Shown: piece after piece, positions 8,377 to 17,141 of the stretch
Layout of the letters: each line of letters opens with the position of its first letter
Position numbering within the stretch: the first letter of the stretch is position 1
Assembly (NCBI GenBank): GCA_017460915.1
Contig: JAFUAA010000044.1
Coordinates: 1 to 56,669, forward strand
DNA: 56,669 nt
Source of the DNA: Bacteroidales bacterium
GTDB lineage: Bacteria > Bacteroidota > Bacteroidia > Bacteroidales > F082
Direction: 5' to 3'
Notes under the pieces: generated by a model
Told to the model about the DNA's origin: nothing
What the model saw: the letters and a program-made list of their open reading frames with translations, nothing else
Databases searched by the model: none
Program-made: the position numbers and the translations under genes

Positions 8377-9513
8377 TCAAAGCTCCAAATCTTTGCGCAT
8401 GGCCTTCGAAAGAGCGTCCTTGTGCAGGGTGAAGAAAATGGTGTATTGGCGCAGGTATTGTTCCGAGCAGTACCAATAGCCTTTGTAGGGTCCGGCATCG
8501 CCCCACGAGTTCTTGATCTTGTAGTATTTGTTGCCGTTTTGGTCCTTGGCGATACCGACGACGAGCATGCTGTGGTCGTCGCCTGCGTCCCAGTTGTCGT
8601 AGGCCATTTGGTGGATTTCGTCGGTGACTTGCTTTTCGGCAACGATTTCTTTCCAAAGGTTTTCTCCTTTGGGGTCTTCGGGCACGATGCCAACGCCTTC
8701 CTTGCGTGAGAAGCCTGGGTTGCTCACGTCTTGTGCCCAACCGAGGGTGTAGCCGTGTTCAAGGGCATAGTCGACGGCTTCCATCAGCTTGTCGAGTGGC
8801 AGGTTGTAGGCAGGCGTCCAGGTCCAGTTGTCGGGGATTTCGACCATGCAAGGCTTGTTGTATTCCTCGCTGGTGAAGGAGCAGATTTCGATATAATTGG
8901 CCGGGTCGATGCGGTATTTTTCCGCAAACGACTTGGGTGTGTATTTCTTGCCGTCGACGGTGAACTCTTCCGGCACTTCGCCGAGATAGGCATCCAGAAC
9001 GCCTTGCACGGCTTTGGGACCTGCGGGTGAAATCTTCTTGTTGCCATTCTTGATGATGGCGCGAGCCACCGAGCTAACGACCTCGTTCATCTCGTTGTGC
9101 ATGTGGCGCTCCTCGCCAATGACCTTGCCGCTGTAGTCGGCTTCGGGCATCATGCCGTATTTGTCGATCATGTAGAGCACGTCGCACACTTCGCCGCCTT
9201 GGCTGAGGGTGCTGTTGCCGTGCATACGGACGAATTTGGCCACTTTCTCCGTCCAGGCATTGCGGACGACATACATCTCTGAAAGGTTGAACTCCTTGCC
9301 ATACATGCGGAGAATCTCCGCTTCGACGAAACCAATGCCTGCAAAGCACCAACAGGTGCCTGAACTGCCTTGGTTGTCGACGGGCGTGTGCTTCACGTTG
9401 ACGGTCTCAGTGATGTTGTAGACGGGTTCCTTTTCTTCTTTTTCTTGGGCGAAAAGCGTAGTGCCGGAGCCCAGCAGCAGCGCAATGGCCGCAAACTTCA
9501 AGAATCTGTTCAT
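8377..9513 (-). CDS. Secreted C1B-type (bleomycin hydrolase-like) papain-fold peptidase, paralog A
   Basis: A 378-residue protein with a signal peptide (1-22, ending LFAQ). Catalytic residues visible are Gln48 and Cys54 in DNQGSSGTCWCFAG, His314 in GDDHSMLVVG, and Asn335 in IKNSWGDAG. It shares the domain plan and many motifs with paralog B (the SQGG segment, DNWxW, and C-terminal HKDAL). Its start codon lies 11 bases after the stop of the C10 protease gene, which suggests a two-gene operon. The C-terminal tail that modulates exopeptidase activity in bleomycin hydrolase is present but divergent, so endo- versus exo-activity cannot be predicted. Confidence 0.88.
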   Translation of the reverse strand: MNRFLKFAAIALLLGSGTTLFAQEKEEKEPVYNITETVNVKHTPVDNQGSSGTCWCFAGIGFVEAEILRMYGKEFNLSEMYVVRNAWTEKVAKFVRMHGNSTLSQGGEVCDVLYMIDKYGMMPEADYSGKVIGEERHMHNEMNEVVSSVARAIIKNGNKKISPAGPKAVQGVLDAYLGEVPEEFTVDGKKYTPKSFAEKYRIDPANYIEICSFTSEEYNKPCMVEIPDNWTWTPAYNLPLDKLMEAVDYALEHGYTLGWAQDVSNPGFSRKEGVGIVPEDPKGENLWKEIVAEKQVTDEIHQMAYDNWDAGDDHSMLVVGIAKDQNGNKYYKIKNSWGDAGPYKGYWYCSEQYLRQYTIFFTLHKDALSKAMRKDLEL

Positions 9514-9524
9514 AGTATTTTGAT

Positions 9525-12299
9525 TTATTGAATTCTAACGACTTTTCTGACTTCGTTCTTTTCGCCCGTCAGTTTCACGAAATAGGTGCCTTCGGGCAGG
9601 GAAGACATATTGATGTTGACTTGGCCTTCGCTGGCAGTCTGGCGCAGCACCACTTGTCCTATCAGGTTGAGGATTTCGACTTGTTGCAGGCCTTGGGCTT
9701 CGACGAAGAGTTGACCTGAGGTAGGGTTGGGATAAAGGGTGGCCGTTTGGGCATTGGTGTTTTCGTTGAGGTCGGTGGTCCAGTCGATGAACACTTCGTT
9801 GGAAGGGCTCGACTCGATGTGGTTGGTGCGACCCGTCACGGTGTAATGATAGGATTGCGACGAATTGGATTCGAAGTCAACGAAATCGGCGCTGGTGCTG
9901 CTGCCGATGCGTTGGCCGTCGCGGTAGATGTAGTATTTGTCGGCCATGGAAGCCTCTTGCCATTGCAGGACGACTCGGCCTTCGTGGATGAGAAAGCTGA
10001 GGTGCATCGGAATGACGCTCTTGTTGACTTCCACCGTGTTGAGGTCAGGGTCGTTTTGTGCTGATGCATAGCCCGATTCGCAGTCGGAGGCAGAATAATA
10101 GGCACTGACGGCGTATTCGTAGCGACCGTTGGGTTGCGAACTGAGATTGTCGGTATAGAAGGTGTTGGTAAGCAGCTTGATGCGTCTGAAGTCTTCGCCT
10201 TTGGCGCGACGGTAGAGCATGAATCCGGTTTGATTCCCGTCTTGGGGGGCGTCCCACGAAATCTTGGCTTTGGCGGGAGCTGTCATCTCGTAGCGGATGT
10301 TGGTTGGTGCTTGGCAGTCGATGTCGGCAGTGATGTGGCGAGTGTTGGAGCGGTCGGTCTCGCCTTCGTCGGTGAAAGCGGTGACGTAGTAGCTGTGCAG
10401 CACGCCCGCAGCATCGTTGTCGGTGAAGTTGGTGGTTTGGGTTACGGCAAACAGCACGTTGTCGCGATAGACTTGGTAGTTGATGGCGTCCCTGTCGATG
10501 GCTTCCCATTCCAGCGTCACTTCGTTGCCTATGCGCGTAAGGGTCAGGTTTTTAGGGCCTTCAAGATAAGTCTCTTCGTCCAAGCAGGTGTTGTTGGCGA
10601 TGTAGAACACGCCGTTGTTGAGGTCGTTGTTGGTGCCGCTGAAAGAGACTTTGGTCTCACCATTAGTATTCTTGATGGTAAAGCTTATCTGTTCAACGGA
10701 CGAGGTGGGGTTTTTCCATACGATGTCGACGTGGCCGAGAGGCAAGGAGATAGTGCGGGTCAGCGATGTGGCTTCAGGAGTCACGTGGGCAACTTCAACG
10801 CCTGCTGCGTTGACGAACGAGAGGTAGCCATCAGGCCAGCCTTCGTTGTCTGACGAGCTCATTTCGACGATCCAATTGCAAGAGGGGCCAAGGAGCACGT
10901 TTTCTTCGAAAGATTCAATGCCTTTGGCGTTGTGAACGATGGCATATACGGCATAGCGCACCATGGTGGGCATGTAATGGTCGGTGTAGCTCATCGAGGC
11001 TCCAGGAGCCACATTGTCTTCGGTGTAGATGATTTCGCCATTGCGGGTCACCACGATTTGGTCGATGCTACTGATGGGACTGAGATGGATATTTTGGGAG
11101 GGGTTGGTCCACTCGATGGTGGCGGCGTAGTCGTAGTCGCCAGAGGGTTTCACTGTGAGGTTCTCAGGTTGCATGGGCATGTGGTTATACACATCGGTGG
11201 GCACGTAGTTGAAGATGGCTTGCGCCCATCCGGCATAGTCGATTTCGTCGATGACGAACCATCCATCGCTGCTGCCGCCCCAACCCCAGTTGAAGTGGAA
11301 CAGGTTGTTGTCGTCGTAGCCGTCGCAAACGAAGGCATGACCGCCGCTGTTGCTATAGCCGGAATAGTAGACGGGCCACCCGATGTCGAACGACTCCTTG
11401 AGCATGTTCTGCCAGTTGGTCAAGGAGTATTCGTCGCGGCTTTTGAGACTGGCTTGGTTGGAGTAGGAGAAATACTGGCGTATGGCATAGGGCACGTCCC
11501 ACGAGCTGGCGCCACTGCCGGAGGGGGAGAAGCCCATGTCGACGGAAACGCCGCAGTGGTACATGAACAAGGCCACTTCCTCGATTTCTTCCTGCGAGGC
11601 TCCTCCGAGGCGGTCGGGCATCAGTTCCCAGTGATAGGTGGTCTGGCCGAAGTTGGCGCTTTGTTGGCCATAGCCTGGGCAGTAGTAGGAGTGGCTGCCC
11701 GTGCCTTGGGCGGGATGGTCCCAGCGTTTCATCACTTGGCTCATGGCGGTGGCCACACAGCCGGCATAGCAATGGCCGCCTGAGCCGCTGCTGGCTTCAG
11801 GGGCATACATGTTATATGGCCAGTCTTGGTTCCACTTGGTGGTGCAGATGTAGTCGACGGCACGACCTCTGTTGCGCGAGATGAGGCGACCTGTCGCCAT
11901 CACGCTTTGCCATTCCTGCTCGGTGTCGTCGAAAAGGACGACATCGGGGCTGGTGCGGGCTTCGATGATTTTGTCCAAGTAGAAAGCGAGCTCGGGCGAC
12001 ATGTTTTCGGTGGCGAAGGGGCCTTCGTCGGAATAGCCCACGATGGGGCGGAAACGGTCGTTGGCCGAGACGATGACAAAGCCGTCCTCGCCTGAGTTGA
12101 AGACATAGAAGCAGGTCTCGTTTCGGTTGGAAACGCCTGTGTAGACCAGTTGTAAGTCGTTTGGTTTGGGCTGTTTGTCGAAATTAGTGCCGACAAATCT
12201 TTGGCCGATGGTTTTGGCTTGGGCCACGTCGACTGGACGGGCGTTGAGAGCGGTCACACCAAGCAGCATGGCCAGCAGCGATAAAAAATGTTTTCCCAT
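9525..12299 (-). CDS. C10 family (streptopain/interpain-like) cysteine protease with fibronectin-type modules and T9SS sorting domain
   Basis: A 924-residue protein from ATG 12299 (MGKHFLSLL), which gives a clean signal peptide ending ALNARP; an in-frame ATG 60 bases upstream lies above the promoter. A Spi/prodomain-like region (about 20-150) contains FYVFNSGEDGFVIVSANDR. The catalytic domain has Cys181 in HCYAGCVATAMSQVM and His321 in SGGHAFVCDGYDD, followed by FHFNWGWGGSSDGWF. Three or more fibronectin III-like modules follow, then a T9SS type A sorting domain (ATLYPNPTSGQLFVEA through VRKVVRIQ). By family it is a secreted zymogen protease related to SpeB and interpain. It probably forms an operon with C1B paralog A. 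Confidence 0.92.
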   Translation of the reverse strand: MGKHFLSLLAMLLGVTALNARPVDVAQAKTIGQRFVGTNFDKQPKPNDLQLVYTGVSNRNETCFYVFNSGEDGFVIVSANDRFRPIVGYSDEGPFATENMSPELAFYLDKIIEARTSPDVVLFDDTEQEWQSVMATGRLISRNRGRAVDYICTTKWNQDWPYNMYAPEASSGSGGHCYAGCVATAMSQVMKRWDHPAQGTGSHSYYCPGYGQQSANFGQTTYHWELMPDRLGGASQEEIEEVALFMYHCGVSVDMGFSPSGSGASSWDVPYAIRQYFSYSNQASLKSRDEYSLTNWQNMLKESFDIGWPVYYSGYSNSGGHAFVCDGYDDNNLFHFNWGWGGSSDGWFVIDEIDYAGWAQAIFNYVPTDVYNHMPMQPENLTVKPSGDYDYAATIEWTNPSQNIHLSPISSIDQIVVTRNGEIIYTEDNVAPGASMSYTDHYMPTMVRYAVYAIVHNAKGIESFEENVLLGPSCNWIVEMSSSDNEGWPDGYLSFVNAAGVEVAHVTPEATSLTRTISLPLGHVDIVWKNPTSSVEQISFTIKNTNGETKVSFSGTNNDLNNGVFYIANNTCLDEETYLEGPKNLTLTRIGNEVTLEWEAIDRDAINYQVYRDNVLFAVTQTTNFTDNDAAGVLHSYYVTAFTDEGETDRSNTRHITADIDCQAPTNIRYEMTAPAKAKISWDAPQDGNQTGFMLYRRAKGEDFRRIKLLTNTFYTDNLSSQPNGRYEYAVSAYYSASDCESGYASAQNDPDLNTVEVNKSVIPMHLSFLIHEGRVVLQWQEASMADKYYIYRDGQRIGSSTSADFVDFESNSSQSYHYTVTGRTNHIESSPSNEVFIDWTTDLNENTNAQTATLYPNPTSGQLFVEAQGLQQVEILNLIGQVVLRQTASEGQVNINMSSLPEGTYFVKLTGEKNEVRKVVRIQ

Positions 12300-12338
12300 A
12301 GTTCGGTGTTTTTCTGTATTTGTGTTCCAAAAAGGCTT

Positions 12339-12346
12339 CAAAAATA
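12339..12346 (-). promoter_or_regulatory. -7 promoter box (TATTTTTG) for the C10 protease gene
   Basis: Exact TAnnTTTG match on the minus strand, 39 bases before ATG 12299. Confidence 0.55.
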
Positions 12347-12397
12347 AGCATTTTATCAAAACGAAGGTCTATAATGGAAAAGAATTCCCTTTTTTCT

Positions 12398-12922
12398 TCA
12401 AAACGAGAGGATTTCGTCCATCTTGATGTCGAAAGGCTCGGCGGGTACCTCGTCGACGAGTTGGAAATCGAAGCAGATGCCGATGCGTTTCACATTGAGG
12501 TGCTGGCTGAGAAAACGATCGTAGTAGCCACGCCCTCGCCCGAGGCGGTTGCCTCTGCGGTCGAAGGCCACACCAGGGACGATAATCAGCTCAAAGTCAC
12601 CAGTGTAAGGCTCGTTTTGGGGCTCCAAGATGTTGAAGTCGCCCACGGCAAAATCGGTGTCGCGGCCATATTCTACGGGGATGATGTCGTCGCCGACCAC
12701 GGTGGGCAGGATGATTTGCTTTTCGAGATGCCATTTCTCAAGAAACGCTTGTGTTTGCACTTCATCTGGCAAGGCACTGTAAAGCATGACTTTATGGGCT
12801 TTTACGAAGTCGGGATGACACTCGAGTTGCGCCATGATTTTTTCCGATTGTTCAAGCAATTCTTCTTTCGTGTGTTGTTTTTTGATGGCCTTGATGCGGG
12901 CACGTAGTTCCTTTTTGTCCAT
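12398..12922 (-). CDS. 5-formyltetrahydrofolate cyclo-ligase
   Basis: A 174-residue protein, normal length for the family. It converts 5-formyl-THF to 5,10-methenyl-THF with ATP. Signature regions are MLYSALPDEVQT near the N terminus, a central GDFNILEPQ, and the C-terminal substrate/ATP loop IVPGVAFDRRGNRLGRGRGYYDRFL, of which GRGRGYYDR is diagnostic. It is divergent from the GH16-GH20 gene, with its own -7 box at 12940-12947. The C10 protease gene downstream has a separate promoter. Confidence 0.93.
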   Translation of the reverse strand: MDKKELRARIKAIKKQHTKEELLEQSEKIMAQLECHPDFVKAHKVMLYSALPDEVQTQAFLEKWHLEKQIILPTVVGDDIIPVEYGRDTDFAVGDFNILEPQNEPYTGDFELIIVPGVAFDRRGNRLGRGRGYYDRFLSQHLNVKRIGICFDFQLVDEVPAEPFDIKMDEILSF

Positions 12923-12939
12923 TGGGTTGAAAATTTGGG

Positions 12940-12947
12940 CAAAAATA
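12940..12947 (-). promoter_or_regulatory. -7 promoter box (TATTTTTG) for the cyclo-ligase gene
   Basis: Exact TAnnTTTG match 17 bases before the ATG at 12922. On the opposite strand GTATTTTTACACCC near 12957 is a near match serving the GH16-GH20 gene. Confidence 0.55.
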
Positions 12948-12987
12948 AAGTTTTTTGTATTTTTACACCCTTAAATATTGATTGGAA

Positions 12988-15549
12988 ATGAAGAGAGAAT
13001 TGTTTATCTTGTTGTTTTTCATTGGTTTGTTTGGGTTTGCCAATGCCCAAGAGCATCGCCGCTACGCCTTGATGTGGAACGACGAATTTGCTGCGGGACA
13101 ATTGGATAAGTCGGTTTGGTCGAAGATTTGGCGTGGCCGAGCTGGCTGGATGATTCACATGTCGTCGGACGATAGGCTTTATGGCTTTGATGACGGCGAC
13201 TTGGTGCTGCGTGGCATGTACAACGATTTCCTGCCCAACGACACGGCGGCTTTCCTCACTGGTGGCGTATGGAGCCGCAACCGCAAGGCTTTCGGTTTCG
13301 GACGCATCGAGGTGCGGGCCAAGTTTGATGTGGCGCAAGGGTTCTGGCCCGCCATTTGGATGCTGCCTCAAGTCGGGCAATCCGTCAACTGGCCGTATGG
13401 CGGCGAAATCGACATTATGGAGCATTTTCGAAGCAATCCCTTTGTGAATCAGACGGTTCATAGTCATTACACCGTTAATCTCCGCAAAAGAAACCGTCCT
13501 TCGCAGGTGGCATACCCGCCTTACAACGAGGGCGAGTACAACACCTACGGCATGGAACGTTTTCAGGACAGCCTTGTCTTTTTCGTCAACGGCAAACGCA
13601 CGTTCAATTATCCCCGCTATCGGAAAGGCATCGATGGGCAGTTCCCGTTCAGTAACCAGGACTATTACTTGATTCTCGATGCGCAGCTGGGACTCGATCG
13701 CTCGCCTTACATCGACACGGCGAAGCTTCCCGTTGAATTGCGAGTCGATTATGTGCGCTATTATGAGTTGGATACCAAGACTGACATCATTCCAGAGCCA
13801 AAAGAGTTTCAGCAATTTGGACGGAAAATGCACAAATTCAGGAAAGTGACGTTTGACGAGGAAGCCGTTTCCAACCAGCCCGATGAATACCGAATTGTGG
13901 CCAAAAACGGCAAGGTTACCATTTCGGGCAACCGACATTGGGCGGAGAGCACCCTGGCCCAGCTGATGGACGAAAACGGGAAACTGCCCAATGTGGAAAT
14001 CCACGACTGGGCGAGCTATCCTTTCCGAGGCTTTATGCACGATACGGGACGAAATTATCAGCCCGTCAGTATGTTGAAGGAGACTTTGGACCTGATGAGC
14101 TTCTACAAGCTGAACTATTTCCATTGGCATCTGACCGACTATCCCGCATGGCGCATCGAGTGCAGGGTCTTTCCGCAACTCAATGACCCTCAATATCAAA
14201 GGAAAGGCCGCAACGAAGGGAAGTTCTACACTTACGACGAAATTCGCGAAGTGATTGCCTATGCCAAGGAAAAAGGCATCGCCGTGGTGCCAGAGATTGA
14301 CATGCCAGGACATTCAACTTATTTCAAGAATGCCTTTGGCTTCGCGATGGATTCGGAAGAAGGCCGAAAGGTGCTGGAGCAATGCCTCGACGAGTTTTTC
14401 AACGAAATTCCGAAGAGCGACTGCCCTTATTTCCATATCGGTTCCGACGAAGTTTGGATTGAGGATCCCAATGGCTTTATGCAATGGCTTGAAAACGTGG
14501 TGAAAAGATACGATCGTCAGCCCATTGCCTGGGACCCGGGCTTGCCGGCTTCCGAGGGTGTGGTTCGGCAGATTTGGAACGAGGCCGCAGGCTCCAACGC
14601 GGCAGCTTCGACCAAGGACGGCAAGTATCTTGATTCTTTTGTGGGTTATCTGAATTATTACGACCCGATGCTGTTCACGAGCCGTTGTTTCCTGCATACC
14701 GCTGCGGCACAAATAGAGCCTGACACGACGAAGGCTTTGGGTGGCATGCTTTGCCTTTGGAACGACGTGCGCGTCGACCAAAAGGAAAACATCGCTCTGC
14801 ATAACGGCATGATTAACGGCATGATGGCCTATGCCGAACGCTTTTGGAACGGCGGCAACGCTGGCGCGGTGGAAAATGAAAACCTCCCGCCAGGCCGTTT
14901 GACGGAGGCAGGCTCACGGTTGGCTAATTTTGAGGAGAAAATGGCTCTTCATCGCGACCGTTTCCACAAGGGGAAAATGCGCTGGGTGGCCAATTCGCAA
15001 ATTGAGTGGCAGGTGCAAATTGACGATGACGTGCCCGTGACTGCCTATGGCGGCGCCGTCGACTTGGATGCTTTGTGCCTCGCGAAGCATATTAATATAG
15101 GTGAAACGGCTGTGGCCACGGCGCAGACCGTCATCACGGCAGAGCGTGACATGGACATTGAGGCTTGGGTGGGCTTTTGCATGCCGGCGCGGTCCAACCG
15201 CAACGGCTATGGCATTGGCGAGCAAGGCCAATGGGAGGGTGGTTGCCAATGTTTCGTCAACGGGAAAGAGATTTTGCCTCCACAACCTTGGGACGAACCT
15301 GGGGCATACAACTATCATTTCAACACATGGGGCAAGCCTGAGGAAGAAGAGCCTTTCACCGACGAGCAACTCTATTGGATGCGTCGACCCGTTCAGATTC
15401 ACTTGGATAAAGGTGAGAATCGGGTGGAAATAAAAACACCGAAGACCTACAAAGGCCTTCGGTGGGGTTTTGCTTTCATCCCTGTTTCAACTTCTGCCGA
15501 CGGGGGCGTCAGCGAAGTGGAGGGCATTGGTTATCGTCTTCCGTTGTAG
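12988..15549 (+). CDS. Two-enzyme fusion: GH16 endo-glycanase plus GH20 beta-N-acetylhexosaminidase
   Basis: An 853-residue exported protein (signal peptide ending ANAQ). Residues about 25-262 are a GH16 jelly roll with the catalytic signature GEIDIMEHF (Glu140, Asp142, Glu145) and the upstream FWPAIWMLP strand. Residues about 285 onward are GH20: an N-terminal GH20b-like piece (GKVTISGNRHWAESTLAQL), then RGFMHDTGRNY, FHWHLTDYPAWR, PEIDMPGHS and the acid/base pair HIGSDEVW (Asp487-Glu488). A C-terminal beta-rich module has FAFIPVS near the end. GH20 removes terminal beta-GlcNAc or GalNAc; some GH16 enzymes cut internal beta-galactosides in mucin or keratan chains. One polypeptide doing both would fit poly-LacNAc breakdown (inference). 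ATG 12988 is preferred to TTG 12982. The 3' end overlaps the convergent lipoprotein gene by 19 bases. Confidence 0.9.
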   Translation: MKRELFILLFFIGLFGFANAQEHRRYALMWNDEFAAGQLDKSVWSKIWRGRAGWMIHMSSDDRLYGFDDGDLVLRGMYNDFLPNDTAAFLTGGVWSRNRKAFGFGRIEVRAKFDVAQGFWPAIWMLPQVGQSVNWPYGGEIDIMEHFRSNPFVNQTVHSHYTVNLRKRNRPSQVAYPPYNEGEYNTYGMERFQDSLVFFVNGKRTFNYPRYRKGIDGQFPFSNQDYYLILDAQLGLDRSPYIDTAKLPVELRVDYVRYYELDTKTDIIPEPKEFQQFGRKMHKFRKVTFDEEAVSNQPDEYRIVAKNGKVTISGNRHWAESTLAQLMDENGKLPNVEIHDWASYPFRGFMHDTGRNYQPVSMLKETLDLMSFYKLNYFHWHLTDYPAWRIECRVFPQLNDPQYQRKGRNEGKFYTYDEIREVIAYAKEKGIAVVPEIDMPGHSTYFKNAFGFAMDSEEGRKVLEQCLDEFFNEIPKSDCPYFHIGSDEVWIEDPNGFMQWLENVVKRYDRQPIAWDPGLPASEGVVRQIWNEAAGSNAAASTKDGKYLDSFVGYLNYYDPMLFTSRCFLHTAAAQIEPDTTKALGGMLCLWNDVRVDQKENIALHNGMINGMMAYAERFWNGGNAGAVENENLPPGRLTEAGSRLANFEEKMALHRDRFHKGKMRWVANSQIEWQVQIDDDVPVTAYGGAVDLDALCLAKHINIGETAVATAQTVITAERDMDIEAWVGFCMPARSNRNGYGIGEQGQWEGGCQCFVNGKEILPPQPWDEPGAYNYHFNTWGKPEEEEPFTDEQLYWMRRPVQIHLDKGENRVEIKTPKTYKGLRWGFAFIPVSTSADGGVSEVEGIGYRLPL
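15436..15463. terminator. Hairpin inside the 3' end of the GH16-GH20 gene
   Basis: CACCGAAG and CTTCGGTG form an 8-base stem around ACCTACAAAGGC, followed by GGGGTTTT. It sits just upstream of the convergent stop codons and may end transcription from either side. Confidence 0.3.
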
Positions 15550-16637
15550 TTGCCGCTCAAGGTTTCGATGAAACCGTTGGCGGCCGTCTTCATCGTGGTG
15601 AAGTCGGAGCCGAGCGAGCTGGAGCAGTCAAGGACGAGCATGATCATGGCGCTCTTGTATTCGTCGATGATTTCGGTGTTGCCCGAGGGCGTGAACTCGC
15701 TGTTGTATTGCCATTGGCTTGTTGATTCAATCCAATTCCATTCCTTCACGTTGTCGGTGCTGATTTGGTTGCCGTCGAGGTCGGTGAGGTTCTGGAAGGC
15801 GAACACGTCGAAAATGCCTGCCGAAGATGCGGTGACGGTGATGCCCGACATGCTTTCCAGGTTGTGGTAGACGATGTTGGTCAGCTGACCTTTGCCGTTG
15901 CTGCGGATGTAGAGACCTTCGATGTAGCATTGCGACTGTGAGGCATCGTCAACATTGTCGAAAGTGAAGCGGATTTTGGTGTTGGGCTCTTGTGCAGGCA
16001 GCTTCAGCGTGACGTTGTAGAACGTGCTTTGGTTGTAGAGCTGGCGGGCGATTTCGGCGAATTTCTCCGAGGCTTCGCTCATGTTGCTCACTTCGGCAAC
16101 GTTGTCGGGATGGCTTGACAGCTTCTGGAGGTTGTTGCGGAAACTTTCTACGTCGGCTACGTCGGAACCGCGCACGCCGATGGAATAGGCCGAGATGTGG
16201 CAGTTGCCGACCAATTGCTCATTGATTCTCGTGTTGACCGCCGACAGATACTCACTGCCCGAGTTGTATTGGTCCGACAAGATGTAGGACCCTTGGTCGA
16301 GGCCGTCGGTGAAGGTCACCACGGAGACATTGATCAGGTTTTCGGGAATGCGCGCGCTGACCAAGCTGTTGATGCCTGTGTTGACGGCGTGATAGAGGAT
16401 GGTCCCGTTTTGCATGGCCAGTCCGTCCACAAAATTCTCGAAAGTGTGTTTCGTTTCTTGGTTCAAAAGGCCGAGCGGCATGGTATAAAGCTGGTCGTTG
16501 AACCCGATGATGCCGAGGTAAAGCCCTTCGGGAGCTGGTGTGTCGTTGTCGTTCGTTTTGGGTTTTCTGCAACCGCTGAAAGTGGTGAGCATGACGGCAA
16601 AGGCCAAGACTGCCACAGAAATGATGTGCTTTTTCAT
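15531..16637 (-). CDS. Lipoprotein with an apparently circularly permuted von Willebrand A domain
   Basis: A 368-residue protein with a lipoprotein signal (lipobox TTFSGC, lipidated Cys23). Residues 40-155 read like a vWA domain starting at its second strand: LYLGIIGFNDQLYTM, then NGTILYHAV with the MIDAS Thr79, then VVTFTDGLD with the MIDAS Asp111. The first strand, the DxSxS motif and helix 1 are instead at the C terminus: MIMLVLDCSSSLGSDF (Asp337, Ser339, Ser341), then MKTAANGFIETL. About 170 unrelated residues lie between. The pieces needed for one metal-binding site are thus present once each but in rotated order. Function is unknown; vWA domains bind protein ligands through a divalent cation. 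The ORF is convergent with GH16-GH20 and lies 69 bases after the TSCPD gene. Confidence 0.75.
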   Translation of the reverse strand: MKKHIISVAVLAFAVMLTTFSGCRKPKTNDNDTPAPEGLYLGIIGFNDQLYTMPLGLLNQETKHTFENFVDGLAMQNGTILYHAVNTGINSLVSARIPENLINVSVVTFTDGLDQGSYILSDQYNSGSEYLSAVNTRINEQLVGNCHISAYSIGVRGSDVADVESFRNNLQKLSSHPDNVAEVSNMSEASEKFAEIARQLYNQSTFYNVTLKLPAQEPNTKIRFTFDNVDDASQSQCYIEGLYIRSNGKGQLTNIVYHNLESMSGITVTASSAGIFDVFAFQNLTDLDGNQISTDNVKEWNWIESTSQWQYNSEFTPSGNTEIIDEYKSAMIMLVLDCSSSLGSDFTTMKTAANGFIETLSGNYNGRR

Positions 16638-16706
16638 ATTCGATAGGTTTTAATCTGTTCAATAACGCAGTATTTCTTCTGAAATTGCATAGAGGTCGGA
16701 AAACTC

Positions 16707-16955
16707 TCAATTCGCTAAAGCTTGGCTGATGGCCTTGGCCAGTTGGTCGGGGCAGGAGGTGCCCTTGAAGCCGCAGCGGATGCCTTCTAATTTGGCGATG
16801 ACGTCTTCGGCTTTCATGCCGTCTACGAGGGTGGCCACGCCTTGCGTGTTGCCGTTGCAGCCGCCGTAGAACTGCACGTTCCTGACGATGCCGTTCTCAA
16901 TTTCAAACTCGATGGCTTGGCTGCAAGTGCCTTGGGTTTTGTAGGTATATCTCAT
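16707..16955 (-). CDS. TSCPD domain protein (TIGR03905-like)
   Basis: An 82-residue protein made almost entirely of the TSCPD domain: MRYTYKTQGTCS, VQFYGGCNGNTQG and GIRCGFKGTSCPDQLAKAI, with four conserved cysteines placed to bind a metal. The domain is named after a C-terminal region of some ribonucleotide reductases; stand-alone versions have no proven role. It may be co-transcribed with the vWA lipoprotein downstream. Confidence 0.85.
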   Translation of the reverse strand: MRYTYKTQGTCSQAIEFEIENGIVRNVQFYGGCNGNTQGVATLVDGMKAEDVIAKLEGIRCGFKGTSCPDQLAKAISQALAN

Positions 16956-16970
16956 TGGTTTTCAATGTTT

Positions 16971-17128
16971 AACTACGAATTTTACGAATAAAACAAATTG
17001 TAATGAATTGAATTTTGCAACTTCGTTGCGGATTGATACGAATGGTAGAAGCCCAATTCGTATGAATTCGCAGCCTTGGCTGCAAAATACAGGTGTCAAT
17101 ATTCGTCAAATACGTGTAATTCGTAGTT
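16971..17128. repeat. 158-bp MITE-like element bounded by 11-base inverted repeats
   Basis: AACTACGAATT at 16971-16981 is mirrored by AATTCGTAGTT at 17118-17128. Between them the sequence is AT-rich with many ATTCGT/ACGAAT units and two small hairpins, GCAACTTCGTTGC and GCAGCCTTGGCTGC. No coding potential is visible. It fills the space between the TSCPD and thioesterase genes. Confidence 0.5.
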
Positions 17129-17141
17129 TGTTTTCATTGCA

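Noticed and set aside
12802-14313. Long minus-strand open frame opposite the GH16-GH20 and cyclo-ligase genes
   Set aside because: It crosses two real genes on different strands and shows no recognisable domain; the length comes from codon bias of the sense gene.
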